Source of the DNA: Ichthyophis bannanicus
Lineage: Eukaryota; Chordata; Amphibia; Gymnophiona; Ichthyophiidae
Length of the DNA: 64,000 nt
Direction of reading: 5' to 3'
NCBI GenBank assembly: GCA_033557465.1
Contig: CM066039.1
Span: 399,113,440-399,177,439 of the forward strand
Part shown: in pieces, positions 40,871 through 52,846 of the stretch
Layout of the letters: each line of letters starts with the position of its first letter
Position numbering within the stretch: position 1 is the first letter of the stretch
Position numbers and translations under genes: made by a program
Notes under the pieces: generated by a model
Told to the model about the DNA's origin: nothing
Database searches by the model: none
What the model saw: only the letters and a program-made list of their open reading frames with translations

Positions 40871-43376
40871 ATTTATTTATTTTATTTATTTGTACATTTT
40901 CCTATACCACCTCTTCCAGAGATCAGAGGCGGTTTGCATATAACAAAACGATAATAATAAAGAGAATTATTATTATTATTTTACAATGAACAAGTTAGAA
41001 CATTTAACTAGAGGCAAAATACAATGAAACAGGTGGCAAAACATGCTGATATAATAATAACACTTAACAGCAATTGACATATAACTGGCATCAAAGAACT
41101 ATTTACATGTGTATGGCATAGAGCTTCTGTATGGAGAGTGAACAAATTATTAGCTGTTGGCATTTTAACTTGCGTCAAAAAACTATTTACATGAGCCAAA
41201 ACTTCTATGAGTAGTATGGACTTGGAAATACAGGGTTTAATAGAGGAGGTGTGAGAGTATATGTTATGTCTAGGTAGGGTCGGGATGAGGTTGCTGGTCC
41301 GTGCTGCTTAGAAAAATTGGGACCTCATCAGGCTGTAGGCTATAGAAGTGCTGAGTAAATAAGTATGTTTTCAGATCTTTTCTAAATGATTGAAGGTCCT
41401 TAATCTCTCTTAACTCAACTGGGAGGTTGTTCCACAGCGTAGGAGCCTAGAGCAAGAATGCTGAGTTGCTCGTCTATTGCTTTGATTGCCGAATGGATTC
41501 TGGTGCTAGCAACATGTGAAGGTTTCTTCTTCTTCTTGACCTGCTCTCTTGAGGGATATGTATTAGAGTTGCCAGGAAGGACGGTGATATGTTATTAATA
41601 AGTTTGAATGTTGTAACCATTAATTTATAGATAATTCTACAGGATACCGGGAGCCAATGTAAAGCATAAAAAATAGGGGAGATGTGATCAGTTAATTTTG
41701 CTTTGTAGATAAACCTTGCCAGCGACGTTTTGAGCCAGTTGTAGAGTGTACAGATTTTTCTTGGATGTTCCCTGCAGTATGCCATTGCAGTAGTCTAAGT
41801 GAGGTGTTATTAGCGTTTGGGCCACAGTCCTGAAGTCTGTGTTGTCTATTATTGGACGTAGCTGTTGGATTGTCCTTATTTTGAAGAATATAGATTTAAC
41901 TGTTTGCTTTATATGAGGAGTTAAGCTAAGCATCCTATCAAGGGTAACACCAAGGTATTTGACCTCTGTCCTAACTGGTAGGGAGATATTTCCAATATTG
42001 ATGACTGTTGGTGAAGCGAAGTTATTATTTCTTGTTATAAATAGCACGTCAGTCTTTTTGAAATTAATATTCAAATTCATTGATTGGAGCCACATTTCTG
42101 CTTCCATGAGACAGCCTGATATACTGTCATAATTGGGGTTGGATATCTCCACCTGCGAGTACAACATAATGTCGTCTGCATAGATATGATAATTTATCTT
42201 ATGGCGTTGGAATATGGAGCAGATCGGCTGAAGATATAATTAAAAAGTAGCGCTGAGAGGGCGGAACCCTGTGGGATACCTTGTTCCTGCGGAAATGGCA
42301 ACGAGGCAACTTGGTCAATCTGAACATATTGTGTCTGGTTAGTGAAGTAAGATTTAAACCATTCAAGTGCTTTATCCTTAATGCCTAATTGGGAGAGTCT
42401 GGAGATGAGCATGACATGGTTTACATTGTCAAAGGCTGAGGAAATATTGAGAAAAATGAGGATAAAGGCTCGCTTGGAATTGTCGATACCCATAGTGATA
42501 GTGTCAAATAATGCTAATAGGAGGGTTTCCACCCCATGGAATGGACGGAATCCATATTGGTGTCCATCCAATGGTGACTTCTGAGTCTATGTAGTCTTGT
42601 AATTGTATCTGCACAATCTTCTCTATGATCTTGGAGAGAAAAGGTATGCTTGCAATGGGGCGGTATGAGGAGGGGTCTTTGGGGTCCAAAGATTTATTCT
42701 TTAGTAATGGACGGATTGCTGACCTTTTGAGTTCATCTGGTATATATCCTTGAAGCATGACTAGTTCACTATATTCAGTAGATCAGAAGCCAATTCTGCT
42801 GTTGTTTCCTTAATCCACGCCACCGGACAGGGGTCTAACAGTGAGGTTGTAGTATTGAGTTTAGTAATTGTCTGGTGCAGTTGATTGCTTGTTATTGGGT
42901 GGAAATCGCTCAATTCCTGGGGGTTATTGGCTGGGAGAGATAGTGGGGTTGGTGAGAAAAGGCAATTTTGTTTGAGCTTGTTAGCAAAATAGTCTGCTAG
43001 TGCTTGTGGATTGATAGGAATCTTTTATGAATTATTAGTAGGAGTTTTGGTCAGGGATTTAACAATCTCAAATAATTCCCTAGGACGGTTTATGGCTTTT
43101 GAGAGAATTTAGTGGGATATTGCTTCCTTGCAGCATTGATAGCGTCCTTGTAAACCTTAAGCAGTGAAAAGTAATGCAATCTGTGTTCTTGGCTTTTCTT
43201 TCTTCTCCAGGTTGATTCCATTTTCCTGCGCCCTTTCCAAAGTGTTACTAGTTCAGAAGTAAACCACCTCTCATTTATTCTCTGTGCCGCATCTGCGAAG
43301 GTAGAGGTTCTGACGCTAACCTTATAGTTTTGTTCCAGATTGCTACTGCTTCGCAAAGGTTATTAACAGATGGGTC
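40871..43376 (-). mobile_element. L2-clade LINE, 5'-truncated
   Basis: Minus-strand blocks: KGRRKMESTWRRKKS (linker), LKRSAIRPLLKNKSLDP, YRPIASIPFLSKIIEK, FRPFHGVETLLLALFD, LNISSAFDNVNHVMLISRL, EQGIPQGSALSALLFN, HIYADDIMLYS (YADD intact, near 42,185), VKYLGVTLDRMLS, PHLDYCNGILQG and LTDHISPIFYALHWLPV. 3' tail ACCGCCTCT...AGAGGTGGT then (AAAT)n. At least five frame breaks. Inserted in the catalytic-box region of CR1-F1. Confidence 0.87.
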
Positions 43377-43783
43377 TAAGTTGGGAAGAACTGCAAATCT
43401 GCAAATTTGATAACCTCACTCGTTATTCCCTTTTCCAGGTCATTTATGAATATGTCAAAAAGCAGCACAGATCCCTGGGGTACTCTACTATTCACCTTTT
43501 TCCATTGGGTAAATTGGCCATTTAGCCTCACCCTCTGCTTTCTATCTTTTAACCAGTTCCTGATCCACAATAGTACACTGCCTCCTATCCCATGACTTTT
43601 TAGTTTTGCCAATAGTCTCTGATGAGGGACCTTGTCAAAGGCTTTCTAAAAGTCCAGATACACTATATCAACTGTCTCACCTTTGTCTACCTGTTTATTC
43701 ACAGCTTCAAAAACATAACAGATTAGTAAAACAATATCTTCCTTGTCTAAAGCTATGTTGGCTGTCTTCCCATTAAGCCATGA

Positions 43784-46400
43784 CTATCTACATATTGAGC
43801 TTAAAAGGGAGAGAGGCGGCATTGTGGGTTAAACTAGAAAGAGGGAAAGAGAAATCTATTTGCATTGGTGTGATATACAGACCTCCCTCACAAGAGGAAG
43901 AGGTGGACAGAGAGTTAATTGAAGACATACGCAGCATTGCTAGGAAAGGGGAAGTGCTACTGATAGGAGATTTCAATATGCCAGATGTTGATTGGCACAT
44001 TCCTGCTGCAGTATCATCTAGAAATAAGGAGATCCTAGATTCTCTACAGGGAGAAATATTCAGGCAATTGGTAACAGACCCCACACGTGAAGGGGCCATA
44101 CTGGACTTGGTGCTTACCAATGGTGAAAGTGTTTCTGATGTTGTAGTGGGAGATCATTTTGCATCCAGTGATCACCAGATGGTGTGGTTCAGTATTAGGA
44201 CTAGGGCTGTTAGAATCCATTCCAAGGTGAGGATCTTAGACTTTAGGAAGACTAACTTTGCGAAGATGGGCCAATACCTCAGGGAGTCGCTAGTGGGATG
44301 GGAACAGCTGGGGGATGTAGAAAAACAGTGGGCAAAACTGAAAGGGGGCATTATAAGGGCAACCAACCTTTTTGTTAAATGGTAAATAAAGGCAAAAGGA
44401 AAAGGAGACCGCTATGGTTTTCGAAGGAAGTAGCTGAAAAAGTGAAGAAAAAGAGGGAGGCCTTCATGAAATACAAGAGATCACAGAGAGAGGAAGACAG
44501 GCATCTGTATTTGGAAAAACTTAGAGAAGCTAGCAAAGTAGTCAAGAAGGCAAAGATTCAAAAGGAGGAGGAAATAGCCATTGCAATAAAATGGGGGGAT
44601 AAGACATTTTTCAGATATATTAGTGAGAAGAGGAAGGGCAAAAGTGGTATTGTCAGACTCAAGGGTGCAGGGGGGAATATGTAGAAGCTGATAAGGATAA
44701 AGCGGAATTGCTTAACAAATATTTTTGTTCTGTGTTCACAAATGAAGAACCAGGAGCAGGACCTCAGAAAACACCCACAAATAAGAACAGAAGCGAGGGA
44801 CATCTTGAACAATTTTCAGAAGACTGTGTTCGTGAGAAACTAGCTCAACTTAAAGTAGACAAAGCGATGGGACCGGATGGGATACACCCTAGAATACTGA
44901 GGGAACTTGGGGACGTTCTAGCAACTCCACTGACTGACCTTTTCAATGCCTCGTTGGAGTCGGGAGTGGTGCCAAAGGACTGGAGAGAGGCTCATGTGGT
45001 GCCTTTACACAAAAGCGGAAGTAAGGATGTGGTTGAAAACTACAGGCCGGGTAGTTTAACTTCGGTGGTGAGTAAATTATTGGAAACGCTGCTGAAAGAG
45101 AAAATAGTGAGGTTTCTGGAGTCCAGCGGATTACAGGATCCGAGGCAGCATGGATTCACCAAAGGCAGGTCTTGTCAGACAAATCTGATTGATTTCTTTG
45201 ACTGGGTGACCAGGGAATTGGACCAAGGGAGAGCTCTAGATGTGGTGTATTTAGATTTCAGTAAAGCCTTTGACACTGTTCCTCACAGGCAACTTATAAA
45301 CAAACTGAGCACCCTAGGGATGGACCCTAAAGTTACTGCTTGGGTTAGAAATTGGTTGGGTGGGAGGCGACAAAGAGTACAAGTAAATGGAGCTCACTCT
45401 GAGGAGAAGGATGTTACCAGTGGTATGCCCCAGGGATCTGTCCTTGGTCCAATTCTTTTTAACATCTTTGTTAGTGATATAGCGGAAGGGCTGTTGGGTA
45501 AGGTTTGCCTCTTTGCAGATGATACCAAAATCTGCAATAGAGTAGACACCCAGGAAGGTGTAGATAACATGAGGAGGGTTCTAGCTAAGCTTGAAGAATG
45601 GTCTAGAATTTGGCAGCTGGGATTTAATGTTAAAAAATGTATGGTCTGCATTTGGGTTGCAGCAATCCAAGGGAGCAATACAGTATAGGAGTTGAAGTAC
45701 TTTTGTCCACTAAAGAAGAGCGGGACCTAGGCGTGGTTGTGTCTGATGATCTTAAAGTAGCTAAACAGGTAGAAAAGGCGACGGCAAAAGCTAGAAAGAT
45801 GCTTGGGTTCATACGGAGAGGAATGGCTAGCAGAAAAAAGGAGGCGATAATGCCTCTGTATAAGTCTTTGGTGTGAGCTCATTTGGAGTATAGTGTGCAA
45901 TTCTGGAGACCGCACCTTCAAAAGGATGTGAACAGGATGGAGTCGGTGCAGAGGGTGGCTACTAAAATGATTAGTGGGCTTCATTATAAAGCATATGAGG
46001 ACAGACTTAAGGATCTTAATATGTACACCTTAGAGGAAAGGCGGGATAGAGGTGATATGATTGAGATGTTTAAATACCTCCGTGGCATAAATGTTCAGGG
46101 AGAGAGCCTCTTTCAATTGAAAGCAAGTTCTGCCTCGAGGGGACATGGGATGAGGGTGAAGGAAGATAGATTCAGGAGTGATATGCGGAAATATTTCTTT
46201 ACGGAAAGAGTAATGGATCCACGGAATAGTCTCCCAGTGGAGGTGGTAGAGATGAGGACAGTAACTGAATTCAAAAAAGCATGGGACCAACACAGAGGAT
46301 CTCTAAAGGTAAAAAGTGGACTGTTGTAGTTGTTGATATGGAGGGACAGACTAGATAGGCCATGTGGTCTTTTTCTGTCATCATGTTTCTATGTTTCTAT
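43784..46400 (+). mobile_element. CR1-F2 LINE, near-complete EN-RT, 5'-truncated
   Basis: EN from KGREAALWVKLERG, with VIYRPPSQEEEV, IGDFNMPDVDW, LVLTNGE and SSDHQMVW. A stop at 44,383. Linker KRRPLWFSKEVAEKVKKK. RT frame 44,708-45,688: [86 protein letters not shown] (catalytic box intact). A frameshift near 45,650, then FIRRGMASRKKEAIMPLYKSL, a stop, and the C-terminus 45,883-46,329. The tail ends TTTCTATG. It is the best CR1-F2 copy of the window. Confidence 0.9.
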
Positions 46401-46910
46401 GAGTAATTTTGTTCTTTATGATGGTTTCTACCATTTTTCCTGGTACCGACGTCAGGCTGATCGGGCTGTAGTTTTGCGGATCACCCCTGGAACTCTTTTT
46501 AAAAATTGGCGTTACATTGGCGATCCTCCAATCTTCAGGTATTACAGATGATTTTAATGTTAGTTCACAGATTACTAATAGCCGGTCAGCAATCTCATAT
46601 TTCAGTTCTTTTAGCACCCTTGGATGTATACCATCCGGTCCAGGTGATTTGCTACTCTTCAGTTTATCAAATACATCTTCCCGGTGTATTGATATTTTTT
46701 CAATTATTCCACATTATCACCTTTAAATACCACTTCAGTCAGGGTAACATCCCTACATCTTTCTCAGTAAAGACCAAAGCAAAGAATTAATTCAGTCTCT
46801 ACGCTATAGCTTTGTTCCCTCTTAGTGCCCCTTTTACCCCTCTGTCATCTAATGGTCCAACTGACTCTCTCACAGGTTTTTTGCTATGAATGTACTTGAA
46901 AAAGTCTTTC

Positions 46911-47041
46911 CTTATCGTTCCTCCAGTTCAGTCCTCTTTCTCTGGGTTGTCAATCTCCTCCTACAGCCTGGAGACTGGTCTGTCAGAATTGTGACATCAC
47001 TGCATATAGCCTGCTGCTCCTTGACTTCCTTCCCAGTGTGA
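46911..47041 (+). repeat. D6 left inverted terminal repeat
   Basis: Complement of 52,682-52,812: shares GTGACATCACTGCATATAGC and TTGACTTCCTTCCCAGTG. Confidence 0.87.
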
Positions 47042-47929
47042 CCAGTCTCCATGCAGCAGGAGGACTTGGCGAGCCCTAGGTGAGGGCTCTTTGGAGAAAA
47101 GGATACGGAGCATGGGGGTTGGTGTCCTTTAGCTAATTTAGATTAATTCTGGGTTGAATTGGTTCCATTATTTAATTTGGAGATACATTTGGGATCTGTT
47201 TCTTTAAGAGCAGATAAGGTCAGGTTGACAAAGCATTGCCTCCAGGCATTCTTGCCCCCCACCGGTTTGGAAAGAGCATAGAGGGTGCAGGCTCATGACT
47301 TCGAGCGTGCTTACCCTCGAGGGGGGGGGCACAGAGGTTTTCTCCCCCCGGACTTTACGGGGGAGAGTCCTTCTGACGGCGTCGAGAGCTGCCGGCGTCT
47401 AGCTCTGATTCAGGCGGCATTGAGGTTCGCCACCGGTCAGAGCAGTGCTGCGAAGCTGCAGAACTTGTTCGTCGGGGCAGCGGGCCTTGCGGTTCCTGCT
47501 CAACACTTCTGCCGGGGGGGGGAGAAGCATAGTCGGGGCCCGGCTGGACTGCGAGGGAGATTGCCTGAGGTGAGTGGGGGTTTCCTTCGGGGCCGTTTTC
47601 GCGCTCTTTTGGGGCAATTCGGCGGCGGCCATTTTCTTTAGCGCGGTTTGACCATGTGGCTGCTGGTCAGCAGAGCAGCCTGGGCCCCAGCTTGGCTGCG
47701 GCGCGCTGTAGCGGCCGTTTAGTCTGTCATTTTTACTTTGTTTCTTTATTTTACTTAATTTTTCTTTATTTTGTTTCTGGTCATTTTGTTATTTTAGTTT
47801 TGGACTCGGGATTCCCTAGCCTCTAAAAACCGGGAAAGCAGGAAGGCACAGAGTCTAGTTAGTGTCAGTAACATAGTTTAAATTTCTGGAAGCATTACAG
47901 CAGCGACTGTCTTTCTTCCACGTGGGAGA

Positions 47930-50540
47930 ATGGCAGCTAGACCGCAGTGCCTTGTCTGTGGGACTAGGAGAGGCACTGTGGCAGATACCGGTGTATGCCG
48001 TGCTTGTGCCACCCTGTCAGCCACAATGGAACAGCAGATGGAGGGCAAGGACCCTCCCGAGGTACTGTCTGGTGCGGGAACTGACTCTCCACGCCCGCTG
48101 GCGCATGCCTCGACGTCCGAGATGCGGGCGGAGCCCTCAGCAGTTCCCCTGCTGGAGCAGGTGTCAGACCTAGGGGCGTTTAGCCCTGAGTTTGTTTTGT
48201 TGATGCATCAGGCCTTTTGCCTGCGAGCCCAGGGTAAAGGGATGGTCTCAGGAGCACTGGCAGGACCTTCTCGGCAGCCGGGGGTGCCTTCTGAGGGGAC
48301 TGGCAGCCCGCCTCCCCCTAAGAAGGCCAGAACGCAAGAGATCCCCTCCGAAGGAGAGTGACCCGAAGGTCTGGATACGGAATGGGACAAGGAGGACGGG
48401 TCTCAGGATCTGGAGGAGGGTGAGATCCTAGAGCCCGACGATCAGGATAAAATTATTCGGGTTTTTCGCAGAGAGGAGCTTGCGGCCCTGATCTCGGAAA
48501 CCTTGCAGATGTTGAATCTCACTCCGCAGGCAGCGGTGGAGGAGGATGTGGAAGATCCGGTCATTCAGGCGGTTCGGCAAACACAAGTGGTGTTTCCGGT
48601 GCACAGAGTGGTCGACAAGATGATACAAGAAGAGTGGAACAGGGCGGAGGCGGGCCTACGGGGCATACGCATGACGAATAGGCTCTACCCTCTGGCGGAT
48701 AAGGATAAGGAGAGGTTTAAGGCACCGCGGGTGGACGCCGCGGTGTCGGCAGTAACCAAAAAGACCACTATCCCAGTGGAAGGTAGTGCAGCTTTAAAGG
48801 ACACTCAGGACAGGAAGGTTGATACGTTGCTAAAACAAACCTTTGAAGCAGATTCGCTTTCGCTGCAGGCCTCCATACGTGGAGCTTGGGTAGCCAGAGC
48901 GTGTTTACACTGGGTCCAGTGTCTTCGTCAGTCTGAGCATATTGATCCCGAGGGAGTAAAGGAGTTAGATCGGCTGGAGTCAGGAGCAGCATATTTGGCG
49001 GATGTGCACTACGACTTGCTTCGAGCGTTGGCTAATAGTACCGCATCAGTAGTTGCCGCCCGTAGGTCCGTGTGGTTGCGCAATTGGGCGGCAGATGGTT
49101 CTTCTATGTCCCGGCTTAGCAAGCTTCCCTTCAAGGGTGGCCTGCTGTTTGGAGAAGACTTGGATAAGTTGGTAAAGGACCTCGGGGAATCAAAGGCCGG
49201 TCGGCTTCCAGAGGATAAGCCAAAGCCAGTAAGGCCGGTCAAGGTTTTCGCGGACAGTTCAGGGACTTCAGGAGATTTTGTTCGCCGAGGTTCGGGAGTT
49301 CCCAAAAGGGGCGGTTTCTGTCCCGAGCCCAGGGGTTTCGCGGGTTTCGTTGTGCGAGTCGGGGGTTTTACTCTTCCACTTCACCCTCCACCCGTAAGTC
49401 CCAATGAAATGAGGCGGGTCCAGGCGGACGGGCCTCCCATAGGGGGTTGGCTCCGGGAGTTTCTGTCCACTTGGACCCACATCACCTCGGATCAATGGCT
49501 GTTAGAGATCATTCAGCAGGGCTACGCTCTAGAATTAGCTCGGCCGGTGCGGGATTCCTTCGTAATGTCCCCGTGCCGAGGTCCCAAGAAAACCAAAGCA
49601 TGGCGCGTGACCCTGGAACGTTTGCTGCAGTTGCGCGCTGTAGTGGAGGTGCCAGCGGAAGATTACGGCATGGGTCGGTACTCTATTTACTTTGTGGTGC
49701 CCAAAAAGGGCTGTTCTATGTGTCCTATTTTAGATTTGAAAGCCGTAAATCGTTGCTTACGGGTACCGCATTTTCGGATGGAGACCTTGCGGTCCGTCAT
49801 CGTGGCAGTGCGTCAGGGAGAGTATCTCATGTCTCTGGTCCTCACAGAGGCGTATCTGCACATTCCTATTCGCAAAGCTCATCAAAAGTGGTTGCGGTTC
49901 GCCCTACCGTGGGGTCACTATCAATTTCAAGCTTTGCCCTTCGGCCTTGTGACGGCACCTCGGACCTTCACCAAGATTATGGTGGTGGTGGCTGCGGCGT
50001 TACGCAAGGAGGGCATTTTGGTCCACCCGTATCTCAACGATTGGTTGATTCGGGCAAAGTCCGTGGAGGAGAGCGTTCGAGTTACAGACAAAGTGGTGAA
50101 CTTCTTGCAGAGCCTGGGTTGGATAGTCAACCCGGAGAAGAGTCACTTGGAGCCGTCTCAGGACCTTGAGTACTTGGGAGTACGTTTCGACACGCGGAGA
50201 GGCCGAGTGTTTTTGCCGAGCCAGAAGGTGGTAGAGTTGAGAGTCCGAGTGCGGCAGTTCTTGTCGGGGCCGGCGCCGTCGGCGTGGGACTACCTCCGCA
50301 TCCTAGGGACAATGGCGGCGACGTTGGAGGCGGTTCCATGGGCCAAGGTACACATGAGGCCTCTGCAGCGGGCGTTGCTTCGATGCTGGTCGCCTCAGGT
50401 TCATCCTTTGAGCATGCGGCTTCCTTGTCCACTCGAAGCCAGCCGATCCCTTCATTGGTGGTTGCGCCGGTCCTCCCTCACAGCCGGAATGCCGTTGGAG
50501 CAACCGAGTTGGGTCCCCTTGTTGACGGACGCCAGTCTGG
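47930..50540 (+). pseudogene. D6 gag-RT fusion frame, one stop, catalytic residues lost
   Basis: Starts MAARPQCLVCG (ATG 47,930) with a C-x2-C...C-x2-C head. TGA at 48,359-48,361 is the only stop before the frameshift near 50,538. Gag helical part has TLLKQTFEADSLSLQ and LPFKGGLLFGEDL. RT follows without a frame change: PILDLKAVNRCL, then SLVLTEAYLH, where motif A Asp is Val, LPFGLVTAPRTF, and YLNDW, where the first Asp of YxDD is Asn (codon 50,036). RNase H begins LLTDAS. Two independent active-site losses mean this RT cannot polymerise. Confidence 0.87.
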
Positions 50541-50564
50541 TGGGCCCACTGCGAGGGTTAGTTT

Positions 50565-51152
50565 GTGCAAGGGACTTGGTCTCCCCTAGAGGCCTCGTGG
50601 TCAATCAACCATCTGGAACTTCGGGCAGTAGCCCGGGCGCTTCAGGTATTCAAGGACTTAGTGGGGGACCAAGCAGTTCGAGTCCTGTCTGACAACTCGG
50701 CAACGGTGGCGTACATCAATCGGCAAGGCGGCACGGGGAGTGTCACGATGGAGGAGGAAGCGGATGGCTTGTTTGCGTGGGTGGAAAGGAGGCTATCCGC
50801 TCTATCAGCAGCGCACATAGCGGGAAAGGACAACGTCACGGCGGACTTTCTCAGCAGGGTTCACGTGGATGCAGGAGAGTGGGAGTTGCATCCCGACGTG
50901 TTCGTGCAAATAGTGGGCCGCTGGGGGTTGCCGGTAATGGATCTCATGGTGACGTTCCAGTCGGCGAAGGTCAGCAGGTTCTTCAGGCATCGAGAAAGGA
51001 TGTCTGAGGGCCTAGACGCCCTGTTACAGCGGTGGCCGTCCGAGGGTCTGCTGTATGTCTTTCTGCCTTGGGCGTTGATAGGTCAAGTGGTTCAAAGGAT
51101 CGGGGTTCACCCGGGAATGGTGCTTCTCGTGGCGCCCGACTGGCCAAGATGA
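50565..51152 (+). pseudogene. D6 RNase H and methyltransferase-like segment
   Basis: Continuation of the polyprotein after a frameshift near 50,538: QGTWSPLEASWSINHLELRAV (catalytic Glu), LSDNSATVAYINRQGG (Asp), HIAGKDNVTADFLSR (His/Asp region), then RWGLPVMDLMVTFQ, YVFLPWALIG and LVAPDWPR. Ends with TGA at 51,150. The last 120 bp overlap the YR frame. Confidence 0.84.
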
Positions 51153-52336
51153 CCATGGTACGCAGACCTGGTGCGGCTTCTCCACAGGCAGCCCTGGCGG
51201 CTTCCGGAGAGGGCAGATCTGTTGCTTCAGGGGCCGCTTCTCATGCCCGAGGTGGATCGATTCTCGCTTACGGTATGGCCATTGAGAGGGCTAAGCTGAG
51301 GAAGAAAGGTTATTCGGCGGCGGTTGTTTCTACCTTGCTGCGAGCTCGTAAGCAGTCAACTTCTCTAGCGTATATTCGGCACTGGCGCGTATTTGAGGAT
51401 TGGTGCTCGCGGTATCAGGTCCGTTCGGCCATGGTTTCTGTTCCGGTGGTCTTGGAGTTTCTGCAGGACGGCTTCGATAAGGGTCTGGCAGCTAGTTCTT
51501 TAAGAGTGCAATTGGCGTCCCTGTCCTGTTACCGCGGTAAGATTAATGAAGTGCCGTTAGGGGAGCATCCGGATGTGGGGCGCTTTCTGAAGGCGGTGGC
51601 CAAACTGCGCCCTGCGCGCCGGGTGTATGTTCCCCCGTGGGATCTTAACCTGGTTTTGGTGGCGTTGGGTCAGCCTCCCTTTGAACCGTTGAGGCGTGTG
51701 ATGCTCAAGGACTTGACGTTGAAAGTGGTATTTCTGGTGGCGGTTTGCTCGGCTAGGCGCATTTCGGAATTGCAAGCACTATCCTGTAGGGAGCCGTTTT
51801 TGTCGTTCTACAAAGACAAGGTGGTTTTGCATCTAGTTCCCTCCTTTTTGCCTAAGGTGATGTCCCCCTTTCATGTGAATCAGACGGTTTGTTTGCCGGT
51901 CTTTGGGGCCTTGCAGGGTAGTGAGTCGGATCGCAGTCTCCGCTGTCTGGACGTAAAGAGAGTGCTGCGGCGCTATCTTCAGGCGACGGAGTCTTTTCGG
52001 AAGTTGGATCGGTTGTTTGTGCTGTTCGGTGGTGTTCGCAAGGGAGAGGCGGCAGCGAAGGCCTCCATTGCTCGATGGATCCGTGAGGCGATTGCGTCCA
52101 CTTATTTGCTTCAGGGTCGCTCGGTGCCTGCGGGGTTGCGGGCTCATTCTACCAGAGCGCAAGCGTGCTCCTGGGCGGAGTACGGTTTGGTTCCACCAGG
52201 AGACATTTGCAGAGCGGCAATGTGGTCGTCTCTTCATACGTTCAGTAAGCATTACCGGCTGGACATGGCAGCTGCAGCTGATGCCAGGTTCGGGTCCGCA
52301 GTGTTTTCGGCCGGTTGGAAGGGTCTCTCCCTATGA
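51032..52336 (+). CDS. D6 tyrosine recombinase, intact 434-aa frame
   Basis: Core-binding domain ARKQSTSLAYIRHWRVFEDWC near residues 105-130 and LAASSLRVQLASLSC. Catalytic: Arg243 in CSARRISELQAL, HSTR at 372-375, Tyr408 in SKHYRLD. Ends TGA at 52,334 after VFSAGWKGLSL. Its conserved catalytic set contrasts with the dead RT of the same copy. The role is integration of circular element DNA (family knowledge). The first about 40 codons overlap RNase H; Met usage is uncertain. Confidence 0.88.
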   Translation: MAVRGSAVCLSALGVDRSSGSKDRGSPGNGASRGARLAKMTMVRRPGAASPQAALAASGEGRSVASGAASHARGGSILAYGMAIERAKLRKKGYSAAVVSTLLRARKQSTSLAYIRHWRVFEDWCSRYQVRSAMVSVPVVLEFLQDGFDKGLAASSLRVQLASLSCYRGKINEVPLGEHPDVGRFLKAVAKLRPARRVYVPPWDLNLVLVALGQPPFEPLRRVMLKDLTLKVVFLVAVCSARRISELQALSCREPFLSFYKDKVVLHLVPSFLPKVMSPFHVNQTVCLPVFGALQGSESDRSLRCLDVKRVLRRYLQATESFRKLDRLFVLFGGVRKGEAAAKASIARWIREAIASTYLLQGRSVPAGLRAHSTRAQACSWAEYGLVPPGDICRAAMWSSLHTFSKHYRLDMAAAADARFGSAVFSAGWKGLSL

Positions 52337-52359
52337 TTACTGCTCTGGTACATCCCAGA

Positions 52360-52455
52360 GGTAGAGGACTGAACTGGAGGAACGATAAGAAAATGATAAT
52401 TACACTTACCTGGTAATTGTAGTTCCTTGAGTGACGACAGTTCAGTCCTCCTTCC
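52360..52455 (+). repeat. D6 internal complementary region
   Basis: AACTGGAGGAACGATAAG joined to AAAATGATAATTACACTTACC: complements of the left and right tips fused. Confidence 0.85.
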
Positions 52456-52681
52456 CGCCCAGTTTGTTTAGCAGGGATCCAGGAGTGATTAAAGACGGAA
52501 GAATGTACAGGTAGGTGTCACCTCTTTTATGGTATGGCTAGTTTCCCTATCTTAGTAGTATGGTGGGGGGTAAGAAAGCCGTGCCGGAGGAGGCTTATTT
52601 GCTATGGTTAGTTAAGTTGTTCTTGTTGTTATTCGGTAGGCTACTTATTTGTTTCTCCCTTGAGTCTGCTTTGTTAATAGT

Positions 52682-52846
52682 TCACACTGGGAAGGAAGTC
52701 AAGGAGCAGCAGGCTATATGCAGTGATGTCACAATTCTGATAGACCAGTCTCCAGGCTGCAGGAGGAGATTGACAACGCAGAGGTAGAGGACTGAACTGT
52801 CGTCACTCAAGGAACTACAATTACCAGGTAAGTGTAATTATCATTT
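52682..52846 (+). repeat. D6 right inverted terminal repeat
   Basis: Mirror of 46,911-47,041 plus the outer tip with ACCAGGTAAGTG, a consensus 5' splice-site-like sequence. Confidence 0.86.

Larger units (their letters stand above)
46911..52846 (+). mobile_element. DIRS retrotransposon D6 (second lineage), full length
   Basis: Inserted in CR1-F1. Left end CTTATCGTTCCTCCAG, right end CAGGTAAGTGTAATTATC. Inverted repeats at 46,911-47,041 and 52,682-52,846; ICR at 52,360-52,455. Coding: gag plus RT in one frame (47,930-50,540), RNase H frame (50,565-51,152), YR (51,032-52,336). GC-rich compared with the D2-D5 group, and gag differs strongly. CR1 linker codons rejoin across it (LINE pieces 52,847 and 46,910). 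Confidence 0.9.
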
